A stretch of 64,000 nucleotides of DNA, from assembly GCA_000310025.1 (NCBI GenBank), contig FN649744.1, forward strand, positions 1,175,247 through 1,239,246. The letters are read 5' to 3'. Below the pieces are notes generated by a model, which saw only the letters and a list, made by a program, of their open reading frames with translations, had not been told where the DNA came from and ran no database searches. Below are positions 33,201 to 43,200 of the stretch, in pieces. A program made the translations under genes and the position numbers. The stretch is from Ectocarpus siliculosus (taxonomy: Eukaryota; Sar; Phaeophyceae; Ectocarpales; Ectocarpaceae). Numbering within the stretch: position 1 is the stretch's first letter; each line of letters opens with the position of its first letter.

Positions 33201-35556
33201 ACCAATACCGCGCGAAGAAGGATGAACACAGGGTTAAGTGGGGGGGGGGGAGGGGGCATTGCCGGGCCGGACTGAGAGGCGGCTGTCACAGGAGAAATCC
33301 AGTTTTACCGTCTGGTCATGATCGTCCCTCACACGATGCCTGGATAAACACAACACCAACAAGCTCACACGTCCACGCCCATGTGGAAACTTCCGGTAGA
33401 ATTTACCTAGTGTTGTCCACCGCCAACCCAAAACCGCATCAAAAACGAAACTTCTCCTAGGTGGGCGGATAAGGGGAGGATAGCTCTACTCCGGGGTTGT
33501 CTGCGGTGGACGCACGGAACAAACTACCTGAAGCCGGGTGAAAATGCTTCTCTTGCTCTCACCCGCCAAACATGACGATGTCTATCTTATCCTCCACCAC
33601 GTCAACGCAATGGACGCGTGTGATCCGAGGCGACCTTTTGCGGGGGTCGCTCTGCACCTTCACCACCTGCGCGCGGCGCAAAGCAAGCAAACCAGCCAAC
33701 CACGGGGCGGCGCAAAAGACAAAAACAGCAACCCAGAAACAACGTGAAACAACGAAGCGGCCGCACCACGCGAACGGGGAGAGACGAGGGGAACAAGACT
33801 GGGACATATCACGGCGAGGAAGAGGAGCGTCGTGGCAACACAAGTGTCAGGCACCCAAGCCATAGTGTGGCGTCCCTGCTCGATTGATACAGCAGCGAAT
33901 GCCGACAGTGACCTACAGCTGCGGTGGCCACAGGTTCCCACCCCACGTCTGCGCGGGTGGAAACCATGGACGAGATTGACCACTTGCCACGCCACGCCAA
34001 AAACCCTACCATTCACTTCCACGAAAGATATAATAGGACGTTCGTCCGAAAGAGGGTACTCAACAGAAGCGCACGAGGAAAAAAAAAACATGATGAAGAC
34101 GTCTAGCAGAAGTAAGGGGTCGGTGTGCCAGACGGGACGACGGGCGTCACCTTGAGCAACAAGGTGGCAACCTCTCCCTCCACGAGATTCGCCACGCGGC
34201 TCGTTTCCCTCCTGTCCACCATCCCCGTCGGAAGGTGCCAGAGCAGATCCGCCACGGTCGTCACACCTGTTTGCCCGAGCGCGTTGGCCGCGCGGAGGCG
34301 GGCAAAGAAAAACAACGCGTAGCGGGTGGGAGAACGTTGGAGCAGCAGCGGATGGAAGAAGAGAGATGTGCGCTCGGGCAGCGGAGTGGAAAACGGAGCT
34401 ACAGCAGACTCTACGCGGATACGAGTACGGACATGCACGCAACGACCGGGCAACCATCAGAGGACTTGGGGCAGTCAACAGCGCCGACACCACCAACATT
34501 GCAGTAACTCCGCGATCGATCCCCCCTCCCCCTCCCATTTCACCTAGCTTGGCCAGCTGCTCGGCCTTCCGCGGCCCTACCCCCTTCAGGGCATCCTCAG
34601 GCGGGCTCGACAGGTAAGACAGGGTCTCCGCGTACGCGTACGACTCGTCCACGACGGCACCCTTCCCCCCCCGCCGCGCAGCAGCTACCCCCGTAGCAGC
34701 CTTCCTGGCTTGCCTGGGACCGCTGCCCTTCTTCCCGCCTCTCGTGGCCGACGTCCCGTCCCCCGTCCCCTTGTCGGCGAAATCATCGGAGGCGTTATTG
34801 CCGCTGCTGCTGGTTTCTCGTCGCAATTCTCTTGCTGCTACCGTGCTGGTGGACGAGCCTCGTGTGGGGGCGCCGCTGCCGACGGCTGGCGCGCGCGAGA
34901 AGGGGAGAGAGTGGCCGCGAACGGGTGAAAAACACAGAGTCTGACACTTGGTGGGCAGTAAGGGGTGGATTAAGACACACGGCGCGTGCTCCCCCGACTT
35001 GGAGTACGTGGTTTCGAGGTCACAGGACTATTTAGAACCTGGTTCACGATGCGCAAGTGCTGGGATGCAATACCGTTACGTGCTTCCGCACAGTCTCGTG
35101 GGGAGGCCGGGCCGGGGGTGTTGGTGGTGCTGGTTAGCCTCGAGTGGTGCAAAACACCAAACGTTGCTAGGGTACCGGCGGGCTTCGCCAAACCTGGCGT
35201 GCGGTGCATAAAAGCAATCTTTGCCGGGCGTGTCAACTGAGTTTGTAACGCACTGAGCGGCTTTCTCGCCACACGTCGAGCAGGGGACCCATCGTAAGCG
35301 CGGGAGCGGCTTCTTCTCTCTACACGTCGAACAAGCGGTAACGTCGGCAAACGAGCGGTTGGGTTCACGTTTGCTCACTTTGCAGGCGAGAGAGGCCGAA
35401 GTTTGGCCTCGTGAGCACCCGCCGAGCCGCGGCCGTCCTCCAGGCATGCAGCCCAAGCATGCTGCCTGCTCCTACGAAAGACGCCCGGGATGATGTTGTG
35501 GAAGCAGCAGTAGTAGCGCTGCTGTTCGGTTGCTGATTGCGTGAAGAGAGGGCCAT
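18231..35556 (-). CDS. RecG-type DNA helicase fused to a DEDDh 3'-5' exonuclease
   Basis: Exons: 35556-35379, 34885-34544, 34266-34151, 33666-33563, 32903-32771, 31773-31573, 30884-30628, 29695-29502, 28704-28576, 27996-27873, 27356-27277, 26377-26258, 25673-25563, 24888-24771, 24394-24224, 23371-23175, 22408-21388, 20796-20715, 20080-19893, 19489-19372, 18808-18703, 18399-18231; about 1418 residues. The N-terminus is Arg/Ser/Ala-rich with no acidic residues, like a mitochondrial presequence. RecG signatures follow: [31 protein letters not shown], Walker [79 protein letters not shown] and [12 protein letters not shown] low-complexity acidic linker (about residues 890-1170) leads to exonuclease motifs [20 protein letters not shown] and DAHNAMGD. 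RecG remodels stalled forks; DEDDh enzymes trim 3' ends. Exons 30884-30628 and 25673-25563 each need one base fewer to stay in frame. Confidence 0.9.
18424..18480 (-). repeat. dispersed poly(C)-ended repeat fragment, reverse orientation
   Basis: A G run followed by CGTACTCATGTTTGGAGTGCC and TTAGACAATTTGACC: the reverse complement of the family's 3' end. It lies in the last intron of the RecG-exonuclease gene, next to the final acceptor. Confidence 0.5.
20085..20400. repeat. degenerate minisatellite, unit about 85-90 bp
   Basis: Three to four diverged units share CATAAACGGAG, TTTTGC(GG/CGC), GAACAC and TCGAGGG..CGCCGTG, then GTAGACA(G/A)CAGTAACGC. It lies in the intron between the second and third exonuclease exons. 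Confidence 0.65.
22942..23155 (+). mobile_element. MITE-like TIR element, copy A
   Basis: The left end GTGACGCAAGATACCAC and the right end GTGATATCTTACGTCAT are inverted repeats of one another with few mismatches. Internal TTTCGGAAAGCT is shared with copies B and C. A G homopolymer sits just inside the right end. No coding capacity. It lies in the intron before the large RecG-linker exon. Confidence 0.6.
25105..25155 (+). repeat. (GGGA)n simple repeat
   Basis: A GGGAGGGAGGG-type run in a RecG-exonuclease intron. Confidence 0.8.
25405..25516 (+). repeat. (ACA)n-rich simple repeat
   Basis: An interrupted AAC/ACA run ending in about nine perfect units, in a RecG-exonuclease intron. Confidence 0.8.
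26690..27290. repeat. minisatellite of about 105-bp units carrying donor-site copies
   Basis: Four or more tandem units contain ACCCCTC(T/A)ATCAACATGCC, CACGTCCAGCA, then GACCCA..(T/C)CCATgCC. The last unit is split by a poly(C)-ended repeat insertion (about 27045-27222). It continues into the real exon end at 27277, so the units look like tandem copies of this intron start including the 5' splice site. Confidence 0.65.
27061..27222 (+). repeat. poly(C)-ended repeat, 160-bp copy inserted in minisatellite
   Basis: Nearly identical to 774-936 and 14988-15150, ending in GAGTACA plus C runs. Its C-rich flanks interrupt the minisatellite, so it arrived after the tandem array formed. Confidence 0.7.
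28115..28153. repeat. tandem 15-bp self-complementary unit
   Basis: ACCGCCGAAGGCGGC occurs twice, followed by ACCGCCGAA. Each unit is a perfect short hairpin (CCGCC-GAA-GGCGG). It lies in a RecG-exonuclease intron. Confidence 0.85.
29770..29844. other. assembly gap (75 N), probably artefactual
   Basis: The sequence GCGGGAAGCATAAGAGTGAC plus GGTGGGGG occurs just left (from 29713) and just right (from 29845) of the gap. The two contig ends therefore probably overlap and were not merged because of the G run. The gap is intronic and no exon of the RecG-exonuclease gene is lost. Confidence 0.8.
29855..29955 (-). repeat. dispersed poly(C)-ended repeat, reverse orientation
   Basis: A G run, then ATACTCATGTTTTGCATGCC, TAGTTGTTAGA and CGCGAGGACGC: the reverse complement of the family. 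Intronic. Confidence 0.6.
30418..30600 (+). repeat. two poly(C)-ended repeat copies in tandem
   Basis: A body copy (GCCGGCGAAAACCCGGCATA, GGGATGTGAGGTCAATGGTC, GAGTACACCCC) is followed by a shorter copy (GCGGTCAATGGTCTAACAAC, ACTGAGTACC plus C run). It lies just downstream (transcript sense) of the exon ending at 30628. Confidence 0.6.
31268..31497 (+). mobile_element. MITE-like TIR element, copy B
   Basis: The left end has CGTAAGATATCAC and the right end GTGATATCTTACG, a perfect 13-bp inverted repeat. The interior shares TTTTCGGAAAGCTG and ATTTTCGGCACC with copy C. A run of about 16 G sits just inside the right end, as in copy A. It lies in a RecG-exonuclease intron. Confidence 0.7.
31795..31870 (-). 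repeat. dispersed poly(C)-ended repeat, reverse orientation
   Basis: GGGGGGGCGCGTGCTCATGT, TTTGCATTGTTAGACCGTTG, then GTCCTCGAGAGGAC. It lies immediately upstream (transcript sense) of the acceptor for the exon starting at 31773. Confidence 0.55.
32593..32708. repeat. tandem duplication of about 62 bp
   Basis: TAACACTTTCAG(T/C)T(C)CTAAAG, CTCATCGAC(G/A)CCCGTGT and CTCCGGAAA occur twice in a row. It is intronic in the RecG-exonuclease gene. Confidence 0.8.
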
Positions 35557-35679
35557 GGAGCAGAGGGTAGGGGAACAGCGGGGATAGCAGGGGGTGCGGC
35601 CGATTACATAGAGAGGATGCACGTGACTACGACCTCATGATATCGAATTGTGCACCATTGTGCAATGTACATCCCCTCG

Positions 35680-35899
35680 GTGGCATTAGATATCACGCAA
35701 CAACAGTTTGGTCCGATTATCAGAGCGCGATTATTCACAGCCAACACACATGGCGGTGCCGAAAAGGACGGCGTTGGAATCGTGCCTTCCAAAGCTTTCC
35801 GAAAGCATTTCGTTCGATTCATACGTCCTCTTCGTCGGGGAGTGAAGCAGTCGAGCTTCCAAAATCGGTACGTGGCGTGTGGCATCCAATGTCACCTAC
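35680..35899 (-). mobile_element. MITE-like TIR element, copy C (upstream of RecG-exonuclease start)
   Basis: In reverse complement it starts GTAGGTGACATTGGATGCCAC, contains CTTTCGGAAAGCTTTGG and TTTTCGGCACC, and ends GTGATATCTAATGCCAC. This matches copy B. It ends about 125 bp upstream of the helicase-exonuclease ATG (35556), in the presumed promoter region. Confidence 0.6.
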
Positions 35900-35953
35900 G
35901 CATTCTGTACAAAGCAGGAACACTGCGGGTCCTGTGAGTGTACTGTATGCCAT

Positions 35954-36159
35954 GAAGGTACCACGTCCAAAGAAGATATCATGCCCCCCCACAGAATACC
36001 ACAGCCGGTGACAACTTTGCGGCTCAACATGAGCCCACACCTTTGAAATACTCTCAGATCCGGGTGACAGAACACCCCACACCCCACACCCCACACAACA
36101 CCATGTAACTTATGTTTTCCAACGCCAAAACTGTTATTGTCACCGGGCGTGGTACCTTC
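35954..36159. mobile_element. 206-bp segment bounded by 12-bp inverted repeats
   Basis: GAAGGTACCACG on the left and CGTGGTACCTTC on the right are perfect complements. The flanks are also related (CAT before; GATG after). There is no coding capacity. Possibly a second MITE type; only one copy is seen here. Confidence 0.45.
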
Positions 36160-36397
36160 TGATGTCGTATACGGCACGTCGCTTTCAGAGGGGGTGATTC
36201 TAGAGACGGTGTTCGACGAGAGAGGGTGCGCGGGGTGGGTAGCCGCCGACCGTCGAACTGGTCGTGGCAGCAGCAGCAGCAGCAGCAGCAGCAGTGCCTC
36301 GTTTCGGACGACGGGAAAAAAAAGGGGACCTTGTGGTGGCCGCACCCCACCGACGACGTCGGCAGTTACCGACACAAACGCCTACGGCATGTCTCGG

Positions 36398-37000
36398 TCA
36401 CGTACACGGCGGGTTTCTACAGAGAGAGAGAGAGAGAGGCGAGAAGATGCATTGGTTCCGGGGACCCGAGACAACCCACGACGGCCGTCGCTCGCGGCTC
36501 GCGGAGTTTCTTTTCATCGTTGAGGGCGGCACCGCCGTTGTTGCATCCAACCCGACCGCATACAGTACATAGCGGCCGACACGAGTGCCCAACGGCAGTA
36601 TCAACCCACCAACTTTCTTTTTAATCCTGGCTTTCGGAGTACGGTCCACCAGCGGACGACAGACAAGCGGTAGCCCTTGCTTGGCCTAGAGCAACAACTG
36701 GTATACGTTTTGCTCGTAAATGGATCCCACGACGACTCAACGCTGCTCCTGGGTGCGACTCGCATGTTTAAACCGCTTGAATCTTCATTTTCTGCACTGC
36801 TGAGTTTCGGCTCTAGAATATTCACGGACTACTATATGGTGGACGCCACGGAAAGCTCTTACCTGGTTGCACACAAGTTGGTGGGATTTCCGTCCTCCTT
36901 CTCGGCCCCCGAAGCGCGAGCAGGTGCCTAGGGCACCTTCGCCCAACAGCGACAGCAGCAGCGCAAGCAATGCACCTCTCGCAGCAGCAGCAGTCCTCAT
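36398..37000 (-). CDS. small putative secreted/ER protein, two exons
   Basis: Exon 1 (37000-36863) encodes a typical signal peptide: MRTAAAARGALLALLLSLLG, with likely cleavage near ALG-TC. It ends at a consensus donor, CAG|GTAAGA. Exon 2 (36685-36398, acceptor CTCTAG) continues in phase with a basic stretch (TPKARIKKK) and stops at 36398-36400, for 141 residues in total. The C-terminal SPLSLSLC part reads through a GA microsatellite. No domain is recognised. It is divergent from the plus-strand gene starting at 37518. The signal peptide and donor are seen directly; the exon 2 join is inferred from phase. Confidence 0.4.
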
Positions 37001-37517
37001 CAATTTACTGGCAGGCACACACGGTCCTGACAACAGCAACTGCCCCCAGAAGCTAAGTCCCGCAACGCTTTGTGTCTCGATAAACTGCGCACGGGAGATA
37101 CAGTGGACCTGCCGTGGCTGTGTTGCTCTTGTTGCTACCGCATTGTACTGCATGGGTGGGCTTGGTCCTGAGGGGGTCTGTGGAAAATATTTCACTTTGT
37201 ATCGTCTCTTCGAATGTTGCATGATTCTACGGAGCTCAGCGAAATGTAACATGATTCGGCGAGCAGGCCACTCATTTCATCGTTGTCACATGCTCTTCAC
37301 CAGCCACGACTGCTGTACGACTGCTGCGCTTTGTGACGACGATAAACTTGGAGCACAACCTAGAATTTAGTAAGATCCGGGGATTGATAGCAGCTTGCGA
37401 AAAGGCCAGCACGGGTATATATCCCTGCTAAACATTCTACTCACCGAGTTCGCGAACAACAGCAACGAAGGTCAGCTACGCCGGGGGTCACGAGGTCAGC
37501 TGAGCTGGAGTTGGGGC

Positions 37518-38372
37518 ATGCCCCCCGCTGACATGGTAAGGCTGACTCTCCCCCTACTGCTCTCCGTGCCTACAGCAGGCCTGGTAAGCCTGCCTTCATC
37601 GTCACGGGGACTGGTCACGCACCGGTCATCACCGCTCTACCTTTCAACCTCGGCAGCCGCAAAAATTATGTTCGACTGCAGCAGCTGCAGTAGTGGTGGT
37701 GGGATATCATTACCATCTGCAAAAACCGGATGGCCAAGACGAGCGCAGAGATTGCAACGGGGAACCAAGAGCATCAAGCACCCGTCGTTGTCCGGGTGGG
37801 GAGTGGGCGTAGTTTGTGGGGCCGGTGGAGACTCAAACGGCGGCGACGACGAGAGCAGCGGAAGAAGAGATGATGACAGCGAAAGGGGAAATACTGATGG
37901 CGCGAACAGCGCACCTATGGACGAATGGTCGCTCATGGCTGAGAAACAGGGCGCCAACAGCACGGGCGATGGTGACGATTCGTTGCAAACACCAGCGTTT
38001 TCTTTTTCGGCCCTCGCAGATGAACTTCAGGCGCGTGCAGCACAGAAAACGGCAACAACACGACGGGGTGGTGCCAGAAGCGGAGGAGGAACAGCGGATG
38101 AAGGGGAAGACGCCTGGTTGCCGCGACTCTTCCCGCCACCGGTACCGGGGCAAGACGACGAAGAAGGAGACGCCATTCAGCCTTTGATTGAGCTCCCTCT
38201 GGACGGGATCCTTCTGCAGTTGTTCCCGGCTCTGCTGATAGGCGTGTTGGGTCTGTTTCTTACGGTCGCCATTCAAGTGGAGGCCGGCAGATTCGACGGA
38301 ATGGTGGGCGAGGACGGCGGGGCCGTTGTTGTGACCGACCTTCGAGACACCAGAACGCAGGAGCAACCATGA
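37518..38372 (+). CDS. conserved-looking single-exon protein, one TM, possible plastid targeting
   Basis: An uninterrupted frame of 284 residues from ATG 37518 (second ATG at 37533). The N-terminus MVRLTLPLLLSVPTAGLVS resembles a signal peptide. It is followed by a Ser/Thr/Arg-rich stretch, as in bipartite plastid leaders of algae with secondary plastids, but no clear ASAF-type motif is seen. The middle is Gly/Asp/Ser-rich and disordered. The C-terminal third holds WLPRLFPPPVPG, then PLIELPLDGILLQLFPALLI and GVLGLFLTVAIQVEAG, a single strong TM. This suggests a soluble domain anchored by one C-terminal TM in an organelle or thylakoid membrane. Family not recognised; targeting is inferred. Confidence 0.6.
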   Translation: MPPADMVRLTLPLLLSVPTAGLVSLPSSSRGLVTHRSSPLYLSTSAAAKIMFDCSSCSSGGGISLPSAKTGWPRRAQRLQRGTKSIKHPSLSGWGVGVVCGAGGDSNGGDDESSGRRDDDSERGNTDGANSAPMDEWSLMAEKQGANSTGDGDDSLQTPAFSFSALADELQARAAQKTATTRRGGARSGGGTADEGEDAWLPRLFPPPVPGQDDEEGDAIQPLIELPLDGILLQLFPALLIGVLGLFLTVAIQVEAGRFDGMVGEDGGAVVVTDLRDTRTQEQP

Positions 38373-40200
38373 TGGCTCGGGGGGTGAAGCACAACGCATT
38401 TATGAAACATGGACCTGGTAGGAGGTATCCCTAAATTCGTTTGAGGAGAACAGGCTAGGAGGTGAGAGGAGGTGCTCTCTCATAACCTCTGTTCTTTGTC
38501 GTGCGTTATTGCGAGAGTTGTTGGCGCTTGCCAGACTATACAAGGCATGGATAAGGTAGTTGAAAAGAGCGGCGGCAAATGCGACCGGGTTGTTTCGTAG
38601 CTTTGATCAGTTTGAACGTTCTGGACTACAATCTCATGGGTGTTGTTATGTAATACTTTCGAGCTTCCTGAGGTCCACCCATCCTTGTTCCTTGTTTCTT
38701 GGAGAGGAGACCGATTGTGTTGGGTACAAAACGACGCACGTGCGCACGTGTGGTTTATCTTGACAATAACCAAGCATAAAAAAATATTCTGGTGGTGCTT
38801 GGGCTGTGTTGCCGCCACAAAAAATACCTTCAATTCTCCGGTTGCTTGTGGTTGCCATGGGCGATGCTTTCACATGTTGGTTACTTTGTCTTCTTCAGTA
38901 TCTGTAGTCTACACTTGGCCAATGATTATCTTTTCGACGTCTTCCTCGAGGGGGACATCGGTTGTTGTGTGGACGAATAGGATCAAATCCTGGCGCTGGG
39001 GATGGTATTATTCTCCCAGCATGCGAGAAGGTAGTCCTTCTTCTTGTGAATAACATCGTTGGAAGGCACTGAACGTCAAGTTACACACTTGACATGTATT
39101 CTCTATTTTGTACGAGGAGAGGTGCATATACACACAAACACGCGCGTGTTCACGATGAAAACTACCACGTACAGTACTACAGCTGTATGATAGACTGCTT
39201 GCTGCCGCGTAGTAGATGATCCCGAGAACAAGATGGAAGTTCGTCGTTCTGAATGGAGTACGGTCAAGACGAAAATATCCTCCGTGGTGAAGCGAGCAAG
39301 TTGGAGTGCTGTTCGGTGTATTGTGCTGAACGTCGACATTGTCCAACTATAGATGGATGTAGCACGCACAGTGACGAGTGCGTGGACAACCACTGGCCCG
39401 ATCGGTTTGCATCCATCCATCCATACATACATGAAGAATTATGGGGAGGAATGATCAAATGGCGTATTCGTCATTTGTCATTAGAACTCTCTCGGCTATT
39501 TTCCCGCTCAGCACGCCCAATCCGCATCCTCAGAGGAAACATTCAACACGTCAAGTCCAGACACCTTGTACATGTAACAGCTGAAACGAGTTACCTAAAA
39601 AAAAATGTACGCAGTGTTGTCCCTCGTCCTGTACGTAGTCTCGGGCGAGAGTTTGCGAGGGTTCCTATATTTGTTTGTTTCACAGCAAAACGCGACAGCT
39701 AGTAGTCAGTCGTGTTGAGGTGCCATTTCATTGTGAGGAGAATATGCCTCCCGACGGACGGGTTGGTCACTACACCTTCGTACACAGCGGCCGTACCCGT
39801 GCAGTAGTTCTTTGAAAGAGATGGATGATTATGAGCTTAAGAAGAAAGGAGGGGTGTCGACACACACAGGCATGGGATTCCAGTTAAGCTTCCGGACGAT
39901 ACAGAAAATAAACACCTCCACAGAATGTACGTGTGCTGCAAAACCAGTTGAGTTTTGAATCTGTGCCGAACGCGCTTGAAACCAACATTATTTGCTTCGA
40001 ATTTGAGACACTCTGCACCACCCGATAGCTGGACTGAGTTCGCTCGGTCACGCTTGGCATTCCTCGCCACATCGAACCAAAGGAAATAACCAGCCTCCGG
40101 TGGCAGGTCATGGCCACCACACTCTGGACTCTCCGCTCACCCAGAGTAGAGGGCTCCATATTGGCGTTCGACGAAGCGTTTTCTCTTTACAATCTACGCA
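38373..40200. other. intergenic, no supported gene
   Basis: Short open frames only, with no splice-bounded coding stretches. This is the presumed 3' region of the 37518-38372 gene and the promoter region of the ankyrin/BTB gene. Confidence 0.5.
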
Positions 40201-40206
40201 CCAAAC

Positions 40207-43200
40207 ATGGGAAATACAAGAAGAATGCAGCACCGCAACAGCCGCAGTAGCAGCCGAAGCAGCCGAAGCAGCCGCGTCCCGATGCTGCTGCGCCCACCGC
40301 GAAACCCGCGGCTGAGCCCCAAAACGGGACAGCCGAAACCGAAGCAACCTGGAGAAGCCGCCGGCGCTGCCGCGAGCGTAGCAACCCCGCAGAGCAGTAG
40401 CCACGGCGAATCCCGCGGGTACTACCGTGCACTGGCCGGTGAGGGTCGCGACAGCGATAACAACGGCAGCGCTGGCGACGGCACCAACAACGGTAGCGCT
40501 CACCCCACCGACGCGGACACACACACCGACCGCGACGCCGATCGCAACGACGACGACGGCGACGGCTACGACGACGGCAACGACGACTTCGCGCAGGACA
40601 TCCTGCGGAACCGCGCTGAAGCCGCCAGCCAGCAGAGCACGTCACTCCTGGTGAGCGGCAGCCCAATTGAGGCCGTCTTCGTCGGCGAGATCCAGAAGGC
40701 AGTCGATACGGAGAAGGCCCCGCCAGCATGGGTCCTCAACATGACCATGCCGGGAGCCGCTCACCAGCCGGATATCCCGCAGGTGAATCGGCGTTCGCTT
40801 GCCCATGATCTAGCAGCAGAAAATAGTTTTGGTATGCGCACAACAGCAAGTGTTCAACAGACCCCGGCTCAGAGTGCGTCTCTACCTCGACAGTTTTACG
40901 CATCAAGAACCCGGTACACCACAACACGATAAACCAGGCCTCAACGAACCAAGGTAAACCAGCAAACGGTAAACCAGGACAACCCTACCCCGGTAACCCG
41001 TGCTTTGAGAGACGCTGTCTGCAGAGAACAGACCGATGTGTGCCCTGCAAAGTGCCATGTTTTCAGGAACATCTTGATGAGGCAGACCCTCGAGCTTGAG
41101 ATCAGGAGGCAGGTCAGTGGCTTTTAAAGTATATCTCGCCGTGCTACTCACGTCCTGGTTTACCGTGTGGAGCCTTCGTGGACTCATTTTCCCATCCTCC
41201 TAAGGATTCATCAACCATTCGCAGCTGTTGGGAATCGCAAGAGTCATGGGCCATTCAGAAGAACAGAGGGATCTATTATCACACATCCCCCCACGATACT
41301 CTCTATGTACGTGTGTCTGTGCTCCCTGAATCTCCATATCCTGACCTCCACAGCAGTCAGTCGCAAGAATTTGAAACAGATCAAATCTAAAACGAACAAC
41401 TTCAATCCGACGTATTGCCCGACGCCCTCTCCAGCCAAAGTCTAGTCTAAAAGAGACCGAGTCTCGGGCGAAACAAGACGTTCTTCGTGGTGACCGATCT
41501 TGCATTGCTGTTGTAAGTGATTCAACCGGATCAGTTAGAGACGTCCTACGGATGGATGCGTACCAGCAGGTCTTCGACACGGCAGCGAAACCCTTACCAC
41601 TTTCAGTGCATGATCCTGTAACGAAACAATACATGCACCATACATGCACCTGGATAGAAAGTTGTGCGTTGTGCGCAGTCCATTTTCCCCACTATGCGCA
41701 GTGTGCGTGGTGGGGAACCACGGAACGACGACGCACGACGCGCACAAATTGTGAGAATGTGAGGTTCAGCGAGGTCACGCCGAACCAAAAAGAGCCGGTG
41801 CATCTATGTTCAAAACGGATTTCTAATTTTCGGAGGCATAGGGGCTCCTCGGGGAGCTAGTAACAACAGTCCTGTATCGATGCGCGCCTCGGCGTCTCGG
41901 CTTCTTCTGCCTCTCTCCCGAGCGTGGTCGTACGGGCAACCATCAAGCTCGCGTTGGCTACTCAACCCAACTCCAATCCATTCGCAAGGTTGATGAGGGA
42001 GAAGCCAAGGGATACCCCCGTGTCATCGTTAAACCCGCAGGCATCTGTGTTTGTCCCGTCAGCAGGGACAGCAAACCCACCGCCCTCGTCTGGCAGCAAC
42101 ATCAACCACAGCAGCTCATCGATCCCGGTAGGACGACGCAACAGCCTCCCTGATGGTGGAGCAGGTCGAGATCACGTCCATGGCGAAGGGCTGAGGGGAC
42201 GGCGGGAAGCTCCGGCGCAGACTAGAAGCCGGAATAGGCAGGGGAGAGGAGCAGACACAAAGACGCACGCCAGCCGAAGACGCTCTCGGTCTGGACACAA
42301 TGGGCGTGAAGCTGGGGAAGGCGGAGGCTCAACCGAAGCCATCGAGGCGGCTTCTCGGTCCGAGAGCAGGAGAAGGCACGCTCCCAGGTGGGTGCCGCAG
42401 TAGAGTCTAGTCGAAAAACAGCTGAAAATACACAATACCCCAGTATACCGCAGAGGGAATTACCCCCGGCAGGTCAGCTGCGGAACGCTGTAGTCTAGAC
42501 TAATAGTGTGCCGGATGGTTCAGGGAGCATAAACAACCGTTTACGTTCTCCAAAGGTAGCAAACGTAAATAGCAAGCAATAAGTTGCGTAATCGAGCCAG
42601 TCTCAACTGCCGGCAGCGGAATACACGGCACAGCCGTGACATTCGTGCAAGGGCTGTGACATGAACTAACCTTATGTGTGTACTGTAGATGCAAAGGTAC
42701 ATACGAGCATCTAAACTGCGGGCATTGAATTCCACGGAAAACCGTAGAGGCGCCATTGGTACATAGTGCAAGGGGTGTGACACAACATATTTATGTATGC
42801 AGATGTATCGAGCAACTGGCTTATTTCTTGGTTTGCAGCTCTCCCACTACTGTTAAGTTCCAGTAGGCGTTGCTTTGCCGGTCATCTGTCAACAGCCGAG
42901 GAGAGGACAACAGCTAGACGTGAAACCTGCTATCCTGTAGACACCTCGAACCATTTCTGCTTCATCGAGAACGTTGCCATGTTAAGGCACAGCGCATTTG
43001 ACAGCTGCGCGGAGGTTTTCAAGACGTATGCCATTACGTGTCCATTCCCCCGGTAGGGCCTCAACTACATCGCTCGCTACTTACAGCCTCTGCCGCATGC
43101 TCGTGTCCCGCCTCACTCTCCGACCACCCCCTGCAACAACAATGGAAGCGCTGCTAGAGACTCCGTTCCGCAGGATGCGTACCGCGCGCCCCAGTGGACA

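Noticed and set aside
18231-35556. Reading the RecG-exonuclease locus as a pseudogene
   Set aside because: Twenty of 22 exons are intact and in phase, with conserved catalytic motifs and consensus splice sites. Two single-base excesses are better explained by assembly indels.
41924-42403. Plus-strand open frame of 159 codons with RS-rich protein
   Set aside because: It is out of frame with both the start and end of the splice-bounded exon 42132-42387 and reads as an off-frame shadow of GC-rich coding DNA.
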